This document shows, piece after piece, positions 1 to 7,691 of a stretch of 64,000 nucleotides of DNA. The notes beneath the pieces were generated by a model. It did not search any database. It worked only from the letters and a program-made list of their open reading frames with translations, and had not been told where the DNA came from. The DNA lies in contig NZ_JARXOW010000001.1 of assembly GCF_030182585.1 (NCBI RefSeq), positions 2,046,001 to 2,110,000 of the forward strand. The letters are read 5' to 3'. Both the position numbers and the translations under genes were made by a program. Origin of the DNA: Pedobacter faecalis (GTDB taxonomy: Bacteria; Bacteroidota; Bacteroidia; Sphingobacteriales; Sphingobacteriaceae). The stretch's first letter is position 1; every line of letters starts with the position of its first letter.

Positions 1-1
1 T

Positions 2-1678
2 ATTTTTAGCTGCGATGCCCGGCAATCTACCCGAACCGATACGACCTTTGCTAAAGGTTCAAACATCAAACTCGCCAGCCTAAGCCCGCAGCAGGTTTCC
101 AACCTCGCTTTTCTCGGACAGTTTTGGGGCTTCCTGAAATATCATCACCCATCGGTGGCGAAGGGGGCTTACAACTGGGATTTTGAGCTGTTCCGTATGC
201 TGCCTGGGGCGATTGCTGCAAAAAACAACGAGGAACTGAGTAAGTCGCTGGAAGCTTACCTGGAAGGCCTGCCCAAACCCGCATCATGCCCCGACTGCGG
301 CACAAAATCCAAAAAACGGATCGCACTTAACCCCGATTACGGCGAACTTTTCAATGGCAAAATTGCCAATGCATCCCTAACCGAAAAACTGAACTACATC
401 AGAGACAACAGACACCTCGGTGCGGGATATTATATCGCCTATGCCAGCGTTGGCAACCCCGATTTCAGGAACGAAAATGACTATGCTGATATGTCCTACC
501 CTGATGCTGGTTACAGGCTGCTTAGTTTGTACAGATACTGGGCCATGATCAACTACTTCTTCCCTTACAAAGACCAGATTGATCAGGACTGGAACGAGGT
601 GCTCAAAGATTTTATACCAGCCTTTGTGCAGGCAAATGACGAACGGGCTTACGTGGTGGCAACAACCAAACTTATCGCAAAAATAAGCGATACCCATGCC
701 AATCTCTGGGGCAGCCGCCGTGCGGTGAACCTTTTAAAAGGCGACTATCTTACCCCGGTTCAGGCTAAATTCATTGAAAATAAACTGATCGTTACGGGCT
801 TCTATACCGATACTCTCGGACTAAAAAGCAAAATGAAGATTGGGGAAGAGATCGTGGCCATCAATGGCAGGACTGTACCCGAGCTTGTCAAAGCATATCT
901 CCCTATGGTAGCAGCATCCAACTACGACACACAATTAAGGGATCTGCCTTTTAACTTTTTACTTCGCGGCCATGAACCCAGCATGAAACTTACCGTTAGA
1001 GGCGACAAAGGCAACAGAGAGGTGATGCTAAATATGCTTACACAGGGTTTCAGGTTCACAAACATTGACTATACCAGACCCGGCGGGTATGAACTTATTG
1101 ATGGTAATATAGGCTATGTGTATCCGGCAAAATATAAGAATACCGACCTTCCCGCCATAAAGAAGCTGTTTGCTAACGCGCAGTCGATTGTCGTTGATAT
1201 GCGGTGTTATCCCTCCGACTTCATGCCATTCACTTTTGGCAATTACATCAAAAAAAAGCATTCCCCTTTTGTGAATTTCACCAGAGCAGATCTTCAGCGC
1301 CCGGGTGAGTTTAGCTTCGCGGACCAGCCTTTAAAGAATGGAGGTGGTGGACAATTCAGCGGAAATGTCATCGTCATAGTTGATGCAAGCAGCCAGAGTA
1401 ATGCGGAATATACGACTATGGCATTCCAAAGCGCAGCAAACGTAAGAGTACTCGGCAGCACAACTGCCGGTGCCGACGGCAATGTCTCCCGCATCGTTTT
1501 ACCCGGGGGCTTGTCTACCATGATCTCTGGAATAGGTATTTTCTATCCTGACGGCACCCGTACCCAAAGGGTTGGCGTTAAAATCGACTACCCGATGAAA
1601 CCGACCATTAAAGGCATACAGCAAGGCAAAGATGAGTTGCTCGACCGGGCTATTGAACTGCTGCGCAAGGGCTGGTAA
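2..1678 (+). CDS. S41 family peptidase, 5'-truncated by window edge
   Basis: A C-terminal-processing (S41) type serine protease, probably periplasmic or lipid-anchored. The frame is open from base 2 with no stop, so the gene begins outside the window. The GTG at 155 is internal, because the upstream residues (LGQFWGFLKYHHP) are a conserved part of this Bacteroidota family. About 558 residues are visible: a helical N-terminal part, a PDZ-like segment around nt 760-1000, and the protease core. The core holds a Ser in the SNAEY motif (about nt 1397-1411), matching the catalytic SxAE signature of S41. Downstream TTAGADG and the GxxxDYP end segment also fit. The stop lies 18 nt from the convergent sigma factor gene. 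The substrate is unknown, and the family call is firmer than the physiological role. Confidence 0.85.
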   Translation: MFSCDARQSTRTDTTFAKGSNIKLASLSPQQVSNLAFLGQFWGFLKYHHPSVAKGAYNWDFELFRMLPGAIAAKNNEELSKSLEAYLEGLPKPASCPDCGTKSKKRIALNPDYGELFNGKIANASLTEKLNYIRDNRHLGAGYYIAYASVGNPDFRNENDYADMSYPDAGYRLLSLYRYWAMINYFFPYKDQIDQDWNEVLKDFIPAFVQANDERAYVVATTKLIAKISDTHANLWGSRRAVNLLKGDYLTPVQAKFIENKLIVTGFYTDTLGLKSKMKIGEEIVAINGRTVPELVKAYLPMVAASNYDTQLRDLPFNFLLRGHEPSMKLTVRGDKGNREVMLNMLTQGFRFTNIDYTRPGGYELIDGNIGYVYPAKYKNTDLPAIKKLFANAQSIVVDMRCYPSDFMPFTFGNYIKKKHSPFVNFTRADLQRPGEFSFADQPLKNGGGGQFSGNVIVIVDASSQSNAEYTTMAFQSAANVRVLGSTTAGADGNVSRIVLPGGLSTMISGIGIFYPDGTRTQRVGVKIDYPMKPTIKGIQQGKDELLDRAIELLRKGW

Positions 1679-1696
1679 GTTTGTATCCTTGCGGCA

Positions 1697-2257
1697 TCAC
1701 CACAACACCGTAAAATTGATGTTGTCTTTCAGGATCTTAATCGCATTTCCGACCTGCTTCTTTACCGTTTTGTCGGAGATGCCTAACTGCTCGGCGATTT
1801 CCTTATGGCTTAGATTTGCGTTGCGGCTGAGAAGAAAAATTTCCTGCATTTTCCTGGGCATACGGCTCACCTCTTTCTCGATTTGTTCCGCAAGCTCTTT
1901 GGCACGCATGGCTTCGTCCGTGTTGAAGTCGCCGGCGTCTATATATTGCTGCAGGGAATCGAGGTAATTGGTTTTGATGTGCCGGTGTGCAAGGGCATTG
2001 ATCACTTTATTCTTCACCGCCCGGTACAGGTAGGCGGATAGCGCGCCGCCAAAATTGAGTTCCGAGCGTTTTTCCCAAATGGTTATAAAAAGATCGTGAA
2101 TGAGGTCTTCCGCCTCGTCTTCATCCTTAAGTCGTTTCCGTGCATGCAGGTAAAGCAGCTCCATATAGCGGTTATAAATTTCGGTAAACGCATCGCGGTT
2201 GCCCTCGCGGAGCATTTGAAGCAGGTCCTGATCGCCATATGTGCCCAAATCCGTCAT
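1697..2257 (-). CDS. ECF RNA polymerase sigma-70 factor (FecI-like), orphan
   Basis: A 186-residue group 4 sigma factor that would direct RNA polymerase to a small regulon. Region 2 is visible (DAFTEIYNRYMELLY, then DEDEAEDLIHDLFITIWEKR), as is region 4 with its helix-turn-helix near the C-terminus (SHKEIAEQLGISDKTVKKQ). The length is normal for the Bacteroidota FecI-like group. In this phylum such factors usually sit beside a fecR anti-sigma gene and a susC gene. Here neither is adjacent: the neighbours are a convergent S41 peptidase and a divergent rluF. The partner therefore lies elsewhere or is absent. The hairpins at 2312-2433 lie 55-176 nt upstream of the start codon and could belong to its leader. 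Confidence 0.9.
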   Translation of the reverse strand: MTDLGTYGDQDLLQMLREGNRDAFTEIYNRYMELLYLHARKRLKDEDEAEDLIHDLFITIWEKRSELNFGGALSAYLYRAVKNKVINALAHRHIKTNYLDSLQQYIDAGDFNTDEAMRAKELAEQIEKEVSRMPRKMQEIFLLSRNANLSHKEIAEQLGISDKTVKKQVGNAIKILKDNINFTVLW

Positions 2258-2311
2258 TGAATATTACATATTCCTTAAACGAATTTACTCAATTCTCCCG
2301 GTTTTAACAAA

Positions 2312-2343
2312 GGAGGAAATTTTGACTTCCGCAAAATTCCTCC
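2312..2343. other. Hairpin upstream of the ECF sigma gene
   Basis: An inverted repeat: GGAGGAAATTTTG (2312-2324) pairs with CAAAATTCCTCC (2332-2343), leaving one bulged base and a 7-nt loop. On the minus strand it is followed by TTTGTT, which is only a weak U-tract. It abuts the larger folded element at 2344-2433. It could be a terminator, a leader structure, or part of a longer RNA. Confidence 0.5.
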
Positions 2344-2433
2344 GCCTGATGGTTGGGCATCTCCTGGGCATGACTGGGCTCAAAGCATGCGTAGCCCGGC
2401 AAATGCCCAGCGAACTGCCTCCCAGCCCCAGGC
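2344..2433. ncRNA. Candidate structured RNA or palindromic element (90-nt rod-like hairpin)
   Basis: Four nested helices pair across this stretch: GCCTG (2344-2348) with CAGGC (2429-2433); GGTTGGG (2351-2357) with CCCAGCC (2421-2427); TGGGCAT (2365-2371) with ATGCCCA (2403-2409); and CTGGGCT (2374-2380) with AGCCCGG (2393-2399). The terminal loop is 12 nt and contains GCATGC. About 26 base pairs form an extended rod with two internal loops. The strand cannot be decided from sequence. No known RNA family was recognised. Alternatives are a REP- or MITE-like palindrome or a leader of the sigma gene. Confidence 0.45.
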
Positions 2434-2532
2434 GACGTTAGAATTGATATTTTGATAGCATATATGATTATAAAATGATTCCTTTGTAAAATATTTCTGA
2501 ATCGCATTTTTTAAAACCCTTACACCCGGCAC

Positions 2533-3474
2533 ATGCAAGACCCAACAATTCGTTTAAATAAGTACATCAGCGAAAGCGGCCTTTGTTCGAGGAGGGCGGC
2601 CGACAGGTACATTGAGCAGGGAAATGTATTCATTAACGGGAAACGCGCTAAGGTGGGCGACAAGGTCTTCTTTGGTGATGTGGTTACAGTAAACGGCCAG
2701 ACCATTGAACCGTCGCAGGCAGAAAACACGGTGCTGATCGCGTATAACAAACCTGTGGGTATTACAAGTACTACCGAAGCCGGGGTTAAAGGCAATATTG
2801 TAGATCATGTGAATTACAGCGAGCGGGTGTTCCCTATCGGGCGTCTCGACAAGGATTCGCAGGGACTGATCTTCCTGACCAACAACGGCGACCTGGTGAA
2901 TAAGATCCTGCGCGCAGGAAACAATCATGAGAAGGAATATGTCGTGACGGTGAACAAGCCGGTAACGGATGCCTTTGTGGCCAATATGGCTAAAGGCGTA
3001 CCTGTGCTTGGCGTTATGACCAAAAAATGCAAGGTGGTAAAGGAGTCGGCCAACGTATTCCGCATTACGCTTATACAGGGGCTCAACCGGCAGATCAGGC
3101 GCATGTGCGAGCATTTTGGATATGAAGTAACCAAGCTGGAGCGTGTGCGGATCATGAACATCAGTCTGAAAGGCATTCCCCTGGGCGAATGGCGTGAACT
3201 GAGCCCGGAAGAACAGCAGGAACTGTATAAGTTGCTGGAGAAATCGAGTTCACTGGAGCAGGCTTCTAAATCGCAAACGGCAAAGGCCTCGTCTAAACCG
3301 CAGCGCGAAAAGCCTGCGAAGGAGAAAGCCAAAGGCAGGCCGGAAAAGGCGTCTAAAGCGGCTCCGGCTACAGGCAGGAATGCCGACCGCCGCTCTGGCA
3401 AGAAACCGGCGGCTGCGGCGGGCGACTGGAACCGGACGGGCGGGCCGCCTAAACGTGCAGCAAAAAGACGTTAA
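2533..3474 (+). CDS. rluF: 23S rRNA pseudouridine synthase RluF family
   Basis: Isomerises a uridine in 23S rRNA (RluF modifies U2604 in E. coli) in the cytoplasm. An S4 RNA-binding domain occupies about residues 5-55 ([20 protein letters not shown]). The RsuA/RluB-family catalytic domain follows, with the catalytic Asp in [15 protein letters not shown] and the closing [13 protein letters not shown] motif. GRLDKDSQG matches RluF rather than RsuA. The protein has 313 residues because about 70 C-terminal residues form a Lys/Ala/Pro/Arg-rich disordered tail, a common addition in Bacteroidota RNA enzymes. The stop is 26 nt before rlmN, so two rRNA modification genes are adjacent. Confidence 0.92.
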   Translation: MQDPTIRLNKYISESGLCSRRAADRYIEQGNVFINGKRAKVGDKVFFGDVVTVNGQTIEPSQAENTVLIAYNKPVGITSTTEAGVKGNIVDHVNYSERVFPIGRLDKDSQGLIFLTNNGDLVNKILRAGNNHEKEYVVTVNKPVTDAFVANMAKGVPVLGVMTKKCKVVKESANVFRITLIQGLNRQIRRMCEHFGYEVTKLERVRIMNISLKGIPLGEWRELSPEEQQELYKLLEKSSSLEQASKSQTAKASSKPQREKPAKEKAKGRPEKASKAAPATGRNADRRSGKKPAAAAGDWNRTGGPPKRAAKRR

Positions 3475-3484
3475 TTTTTTTTGG

Positions 3485-3492
3485 TATCTTTG
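3485..3492 (+). promoter_or_regulatory. Candidate -7 element of the rlmN promoter, giving a near-leaderless mRNA
   Basis: TATCTTTG is a full match to the Bacteroidota -7 consensus TAnnTTTG. It ends 8 nt before the rlmN ATG, so the transcript would carry only a few untranslated bases. No clear -33 TTTG is present at the expected distance, so support rests on the -7 element alone. Confidence 0.5.
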
Positions 3493-3500
3493 CACCCGCA

Positions 3501-4550
3501 ATGCTTCCTACGAAAAAAACAGATATCCGCGCACTCGATCTTACTCAGTTACAGCAACATCTTGCTGAAATGAAAGAGCCAGCCTTCCGGGCCAAACAGG
3601 TTTACCAATGGCTTTGGGAAAAGTCTGCCCGCAGCTTCGAGGAGATGAGCAACCTCTCTAAAGACCTGCGACGAAAACTGGATGAGCATTACTCGATCAA
3701 CACGGTGGAAGTGAACAACGCCAAAATCAGCAGTGACCATACCATTAAGAGTACCTTCCGGCTGCACGACGGCAACCTGGTGGAAGGCGTCCTGATTCCT
3801 ATGGATGAACGCATGACCGCCTGCGTGAGTTCACAGGTGGGCTGCAGCCTGACCTGTAAGTTTTGCGCCACAGGCTATATGGACCGCAAACGCAACCTGA
3901 ATGCCGACGAAATCTATGACCAGGTAGTGCTCATTGATCAGCAAGCGAAGCAGAACTACAATGCGCCGCTGACCAATATTGTTTATATGGGCATGGGCGA
4001 ACCCCTGCTGAACTATGCCAACGTATTGAAATCGATTGAGCGCATCACGGCTCCTGACGGCCTGAATATGTCGTACAAGCGCATCACGGTGTCTACAGCC
4101 GGTATTGCCAAGATGATTAAAAAACTGGGCGACGACGGTGTAAAGTTTAACCTTGCTTTGTCGCTCCACGCAGCGAACGACAAAAAGCGAAACGAGATCA
4201 TGCCGATCAATGAGGCAAATTCGTTGAAGTCGCTGGAAGAAGCGCTGAAATATTATTTCGCAAAGACCAAGAACCCCGTCACCTACGAATATATTGTATT
4301 CAATCATTTCAACGACGAATTGGAAGATGCGAAAGAGCTTGCAAAATTCTGTAAGCATATCCCCTGCAAAGTTAACCTGATTGAATATAACCCCATCCAG
4401 TTTGCCGATTTTGTGAACGCGGAGGGGGACAAAATAGATGCTTTCTCAAATTACCTGAAAAGCCAGGGCATTACCACCAACATCAGAAGAAGTCGCGGTA
4501 AGGATATTGATGCGGCATGCGGTCAGCTCGCTGTGAAAGAAGGTCAGTAA
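3501..4550 (+). CDS. rlmN: Dual-specificity 23S rRNA A2503 / tRNA A37 methyltransferase RlmN
   Basis: A radical-SAM methyltransferase that places a C2 methyl on A2503 of 23S rRNA and, in well-studied members, on A37 of some tRNAs. The 349 residues match the family's usual length. The iron-sulfur CxxxCxxC triad is C115, C119 and C122 (GCSLTCKFCATGY). The GMGEPLLNY motif binds SAM, and C340 in DAACGQLA matches the second catalytic Cys. The N-terminal segment (FRAKQVYQWLWEK) is the RlmN-specific accessory domain. The ATG is chosen because it opens the conserved N-terminus and lies just after a -7 promoter element. The gene lies between rluF and comF on the same strand. Confidence 0.96.
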   Translation: MLPTKKTDIRALDLTQLQQHLAEMKEPAFRAKQVYQWLWEKSARSFEEMSNLSKDLRRKLDEHYSINTVEVNNAKISSDHTIKSTFRLHDGNLVEGVLIPMDERMTACVSSQVGCSLTCKFCATGYMDRKRNLNADEIYDQVVLIDQQAKQNYNAPLTNIVYMGMGEPLLNYANVLKSIERITAPDGLNMSYKRITVSTAGIAKMIKKLGDDGVKFNLALSLHAANDKKRNEIMPINEANSLKSLEEALKYYFAKTKNPVTYEYIVFNHFNDELEDAKELAKFCKHIPCKVNLIEYNPIQFADFVNAEGDKIDAFSNYLKSQGITTNIRRSRGKDIDAACGQLAVKEGQ

Positions 4551-4599
4551 ATACGGCTGCCGCCTACCGCGGAATAGCGGGAATTCATTAGTTTAGCCC

Positions 4600-5319
4600 G
4601 TGAAATTTATCTTTAATGCAGTGGCCGATCTGACGGCGCTGCTCTTCCCCGTACGCTGCTGCGCCTGCAATCGTCACCTGAACCGTGGCGAGTCTGAGCT
4701 CTGCACGATGTGTTTGTTTCAGCTGCCTTTTACCGATCATCACCTGTATCGCGACAACCGCGTGGCGCGTAAATTATGGGGAAGAGCGGAGGTCGCACAT
4801 GCCATGTCGCTCCTCGCTTTTAAAAAAGGGAACTTGACCCAAGGTCTGGTACATCGCCTGAAATATAAGGGCCGGAGATCTGCAGGTATTATGCTGGGCA
4901 GAATGATAGGCAAGAAGCTGGAAGAGGCAGCGCAACAGCATGAAGGCCGTGGTGGGTTCCCAAACATCGACCTGATTATCCCGGTACCGCTGCACAAAAC
5001 CAAACAGCGCATGAGAGGTTTTAACCAGAGTTATTTTCTGGCGGTCGGGATAGCCGAATATCTGTGCATCCCTGTGAGCACAACAGCGCTGCTTAGGACA
5101 CGTGCCGGTTCAAGTCAGACCACCAGAAACCGCTACGACCGGACGGAAAATCTGCGGAATGCTTTTCAATTGAAAAAGCCGGGGGCGGTAGCGGGCAAGC
5201 ACATCCTGCTGGTCGATGACGTCATAACCACAGGCGCTACGTTGGAAGCCTGCTGTCTGGCCCTGCAGCCGTACCGTCCAAAGCGTGTAAGCATAGCCGC
5301 TCTGGCCAGTGCCGACTAG
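4600..5319 (+). CDS. comF: ComF family phosphoribosyltransferase-like protein
   Basis: A 239-residue ComF-type protein, linked in other bacteria to DNA uptake. Near the N-terminus is a Cys cluster (RCCACNR, then CTMC) that probably forms a zinc ribbon. The C-terminal half is a type I phosphoribosyltransferase fold with the PRPP loop LLVDDVITTGATLE at about residues 202-215, and PVPLHKTKQRMRGFNQ upstream. The start is GTG, the only plausible initiator before the conserved hydrophobic Cys-rich N-terminus. It follows rlmN by 49 nt. A competence role is inferred from the family; no other competence gene is in the window. Confidence 0.87.
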   Translation: MKFIFNAVADLTALLFPVRCCACNRHLNRGESELCTMCLFQLPFTDHHLYRDNRVARKLWGRAEVAHAMSLLAFKKGNLTQGLVHRLKYKGRRSAGIMLGRMIGKKLEEAAQQHEGRGGFPNIDLIIPVPLHKTKQRMRGFNQSYFLAVGIAEYLCIPVSTTALLRTRAGSSQTTRNRYDRTENLRNAFQLKKPGAVAGKHILLVDDVITTGATLEACCLALQPYRPKRVSIAALASAD

Positions 5320-5376
5320 TTTTTAAAAAAAATAAAAAAATCAAAACCTTTTGTACGCTGCCGCGTTATTATACCC

Positions 5377-5440
5377 GAGAGCGTTAATTTAGATGGTAAG
5401 AGTCGGTATTTTCTTCGTGAAGTACCGGCTCTTTACTTTT
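5377..5440 (+). ncRNA. Candidate short hairpin RNA, copy 1 (GAGAGCGTTAATTT family)
   Basis: Begins with the 14-mer GAGAGCGTTAATTT (5377-5390), which recurs exactly 152 nt downstream. An 11-bp stem follows with one G-U pair: AAGAGTCGGTA (5398-5408) and TACCGGCTCTT (5423-5433). Its loop contains a second small stem, CTTC/GAAG, and a T-rich tail (tactttt) follows. The shape is that of an intrinsic terminator. No consensus promoter sits at the right distance, so this copy could simply be the comF 3' end, about 80 nt after the stop. Confidence 0.5.
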
Positions 5441-5492
5441 ATAGCTTTTTTCCTTTTGAAGGCCAGGCAACTAAACAAATAAGTAAGATTTA

Positions 5493-5524
5493 TTTTGCTA
5501 ATACCGGTAAAAGTTGCATCTTTG
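5493..5524 (+). promoter_or_regulatory. Bacteroidota-type promoter for hairpin RNA copy 2
   Basis: A -33 element TTTTG (5493-5497), exactly 19 nt of spacer, and a -7 element CATCTTTG (5517-5524), one mismatch from TAnnTTTG. The predicted start site falls at about 5529-5531, the first bases of the repeated GAGAGCG motif. Position and spacing agree well with an independent short transcript. Confidence 0.6.
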
Positions 5525-5528
5525 TGGT

Positions 5529-5588
5529 GAGAGCGTTAATTTAAGGGTCGACGCTTCAACGCCAGTTGATTGTCGGCCCTTTATTTTA
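5529..5588 (+). ncRNA. Candidate small RNA, copy 2 (GAGAGCGTTAATTT family)
   Basis: About 60 nt, preceded by a well-spaced promoter. It opens with GAGAGCGTTAATTT (5529-5542). AAGGGTCGAC (5543-5552) then pairs with GTCGGCCCTT (5572-5581) through one G-U pair, with an inner CAAC/GTTG stem in the loop, and tattttaaaa closes it. The 5' GCGTT could alternatively pair with AACGC in the loop, giving a possible conformational switch. The hairpin sequences of the two copies differ while the 5' 14-mer is identical, so the 5' end is the conserved functional part. It matches no RNA family I recognise. Confidence 0.55.
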
Positions 5589-5666
5589 AAAAGATTGCCC
5601 CTTAAATAACGCTAAGCAAGTATTTTCTAAATCGATCGAGTTACCGAATGGCTTTGCTCTTTGGGC

Positions 5667-7688
5667 TTATTTTCTTAGATAGCTATCTAAAATAGCTTTC
5701 ATATCCGCGGGGCGGAATGGCTTCAGCAGATGTCCGTTCATTCCTGAGGCTTTGAAACGGCCATACTCGTGTTCCAGGGTTGAGGCGGTAAGCGCAATGA
5801 TGGGAACTGTTTTGAATTGTTCGCCCTCCATGTCACGGATAATAGAGGTTGTATCGAAACCGTCCAGTCCGGGCATATTGATATCCATAAAGATCAGATC
5901 ATATGCTTTAGCAATGATCTTTTCAATAGCCTCTTTACCGTTAGATGCAGAGTCGACCTCCGGCCCCCATTTGTTCAGGATACGGTTGGCAATAAGTATA
6001 TTGACGTCATTGTCGTCCACCACCAGTATCTTGCATCCGGCATAGGAGCCTGCCTGCTCGGCAGCAGGGGCACTCTGGTCGTCATGGTCAACCTTTTTAT
6101 AGCTGATGCTAAAGGAAAAGGCCGTGCCCTCGTGTTCCCTGCTCTGCACCTCTATATCTGAGCCATGCAGTTGAAGCAGTCGGCGCGTAATAGCCAGACC
6201 CAGTCCGGTTCCTCCGTACTTTCTGGACACATCTGAGCCCGCCTGGGTAAATGACTCAAAGATATACTCCAGCTTGTCGGCCGGGATACCAATACCATTA
6301 TCGCGCACTTCAAACAAAACATCTACGGAATCCGCCCGTTCAGCAACCAGCCGGGCGCTGATGTGTATGGTACCGCGACTGGTAAACTTAACCGCATTAC
6401 CCAGCAGGTTCATCAGGATCTGGTACAGCCGGGTCTTATCGCCAAGAATACGCTGGGGAATCTGGTCGTCTATGTTTACTTCCAGCTTGTTGCCCTTTTC
6501 CATGGCACTTACCCGGAGCGAATTGGAAATATCGCTGATCAGCGTGCGGATACTGAATGGTATCGATTCGAGCTGCATATTGCCCGTCTCAATCTTAGTC
6601 AGGTCGAGGATATCATTAATGATGTTAAGAAGATTCTCGGCCGAAAACTTGAGCACATTAAGGTCTTCGATCTGCGAGGGTTTCGGGTCGTTGTCTATGA
6701 GAAGATTGGTCATGCCGATCACCGCATTGAGGGGTGTACGTATTTCGTGGCTCATCACTGATAGAAACATCTCCTTGGCCTCGCTAAGTTTTACAGCCTG
6801 CTCTCTCGATTCAATAATATCCTTTTCTACACGCTTCTTTTCGGTAATATCAATGAGGATCTCTACCTCGCTCTCCAGTTTGCCCTGCGGGTCGAGCACC
6901 AGGGTGTTATGTATGGAGAGCCATATCGGCACATTGTCTTTCCTGTAGGCCAGGAGATCTACTGTGAACGACTTGTTTTCCCGGGTCATCGCCCTTGCCC
7001 GCTCCATGGCAGCGTAGTCGGTATCAGGGCCAGAGAGCAGATCGCCCAGGCGCTTGCCTCTCAGATCTTCAATGGTATAACCGGTAATATTCGTGAAAGC
7101 CGCGTTTACCCACGCTACCTTACTGTTGGCATCGCTGATGACAACGCCGTTATTGATTTTGCTGGCCACGAACGAAAGGCGCATCAGTTCGGTACTTCTC
7201 TGCCTCAGCGTAATGTGGGTGATGATTTCATTGGCGAGGGTTTTAAGCCCCTCCCGCTGTTCGGGCGTAAGTTCCCTGGGCCTGGTATCAAATACACCAA
7301 GTACGCCCAGCATATGGCCATTGTCGTCTGTTAAAGGCGCTCCGGCGTAAAACCGCACATGAGGATCACCCGATACGCCCGGGTGATCCTTAAAACGCGG
7401 ATCTTTTGTAGCATCCGGGACTTCCAGGATGTCATTGCTTTTAATGGTATGCCCGCTGAAGGATACCTCCCGGGGGACCTCTATTTCGGTTGTGCCCTGA
7501 ATAGATTTATAAAAAACACGTTCCTCGTCTACCAGCGAAATAACAGCCATCGGAGCCTGACAGATCAGGGCGGCGACTTTACTGATGTTATCAAACTCCT
7601 GTTCCCCGGGCGTATCGATGATGTTGAGATTACGCAGGGCTTTCAGTCGCTCAATTTCACTGGCTGAAGGACCGGTACTTTCGGGCAT
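5667..7688 (-). CDS. Soluble hybrid sensor histidine kinase (GAF-PAS-HisKA-HATPase-REC)
   Basis: A 673-residue two-component kinase without signal peptide or membrane segment, so it should sense an intracellular signal. Domains in order: GAF (about 15-160), PAS/PAC (about 170-290, ending in EVEILIDITEKK), HisKA with phospho-acceptor His near 313 (VMSHEIRTPLNAVIG), HATPase_c (DNGIGIPADKL, then GGTGLGLAITRR), and a C-terminal receiver with Asp near 602 (LIFMDINMPGLDGF) and Lys in LLKPFRP. The phosphoryl group would pass from His to the attached receiver; no output regulator is adjacent. The start lies 3 nt after the glyA stop, so it is probably co-transcribed with glyA. The ligand is unknown. 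Confidence 0.92.
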   Translation of the reverse strand: MPESTGPSASEIERLKALRNLNIIDTPGEQEFDNISKVAALICQAPMAVISLVDEERVFYKSIQGTTEIEVPREVSFSGHTIKSNDILEVPDATKDPRFKDHPGVSGDPHVRFYAGAPLTDDNGHMLGVLGVFDTRPRELTPEQREGLKTLANEIITHITLRQRSTELMRLSFVASKINNGVVISDANSKVAWVNAAFTNITGYTIEDLRGKRLGDLLSGPDTDYAAMERARAMTRENKSFTVDLLAYRKDNVPIWLSIHNTLVLDPQGKLESEVEILIDITEKKRVEKDIIESREQAVKLSEAKEMFLSVMSHEIRTPLNAVIGMTNLLIDNDPKPSQIEDLNVLKFSAENLLNIINDILDLTKIETGNMQLESIPFSIRTLISDISNSLRVSAMEKGNKLEVNIDDQIPQRILGDKTRLYQILMNLLGNAVKFTSRGTIHISARLVAERADSVDVLFEVRDNGIGIPADKLEYIFESFTQAGSDVSRKYGGTGLGLAITRRLLQLHGSDIEVQSREHEGTAFSFSISYKKVDHDDQSAPAAEQAGSYAGCKILVVDDNDVNILIANRILNKWGPEVDSASNGKEAIEKIIAKAYDLIFMDINMPGLDGFDTTSIIRDMEGEQFKTVPIIALTASTLEHEYGRFKASGMNGHLLKPFRPADMKAILDSYLRK

Positions 7689-7691
7689 AGG

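Noticed and set aside
155..1678. GTG at 155 as the true start of the S41 peptidase
   Set aside because: The same frame is open to the left edge and encodes conserved residues upstream of the GTG.
2241..2441. 66-codon plus-strand frame before rluF
   Set aside because: It overlaps the sigma gene start and runs through the paired helices of the structured element; no conserved features are visible.
5320..5666. Protein-coding gene in the 346-nt gap after comF
   Set aside because: No frame with start codon and plausible composition; the gap is better explained by two hairpin RNAs and a promoter.
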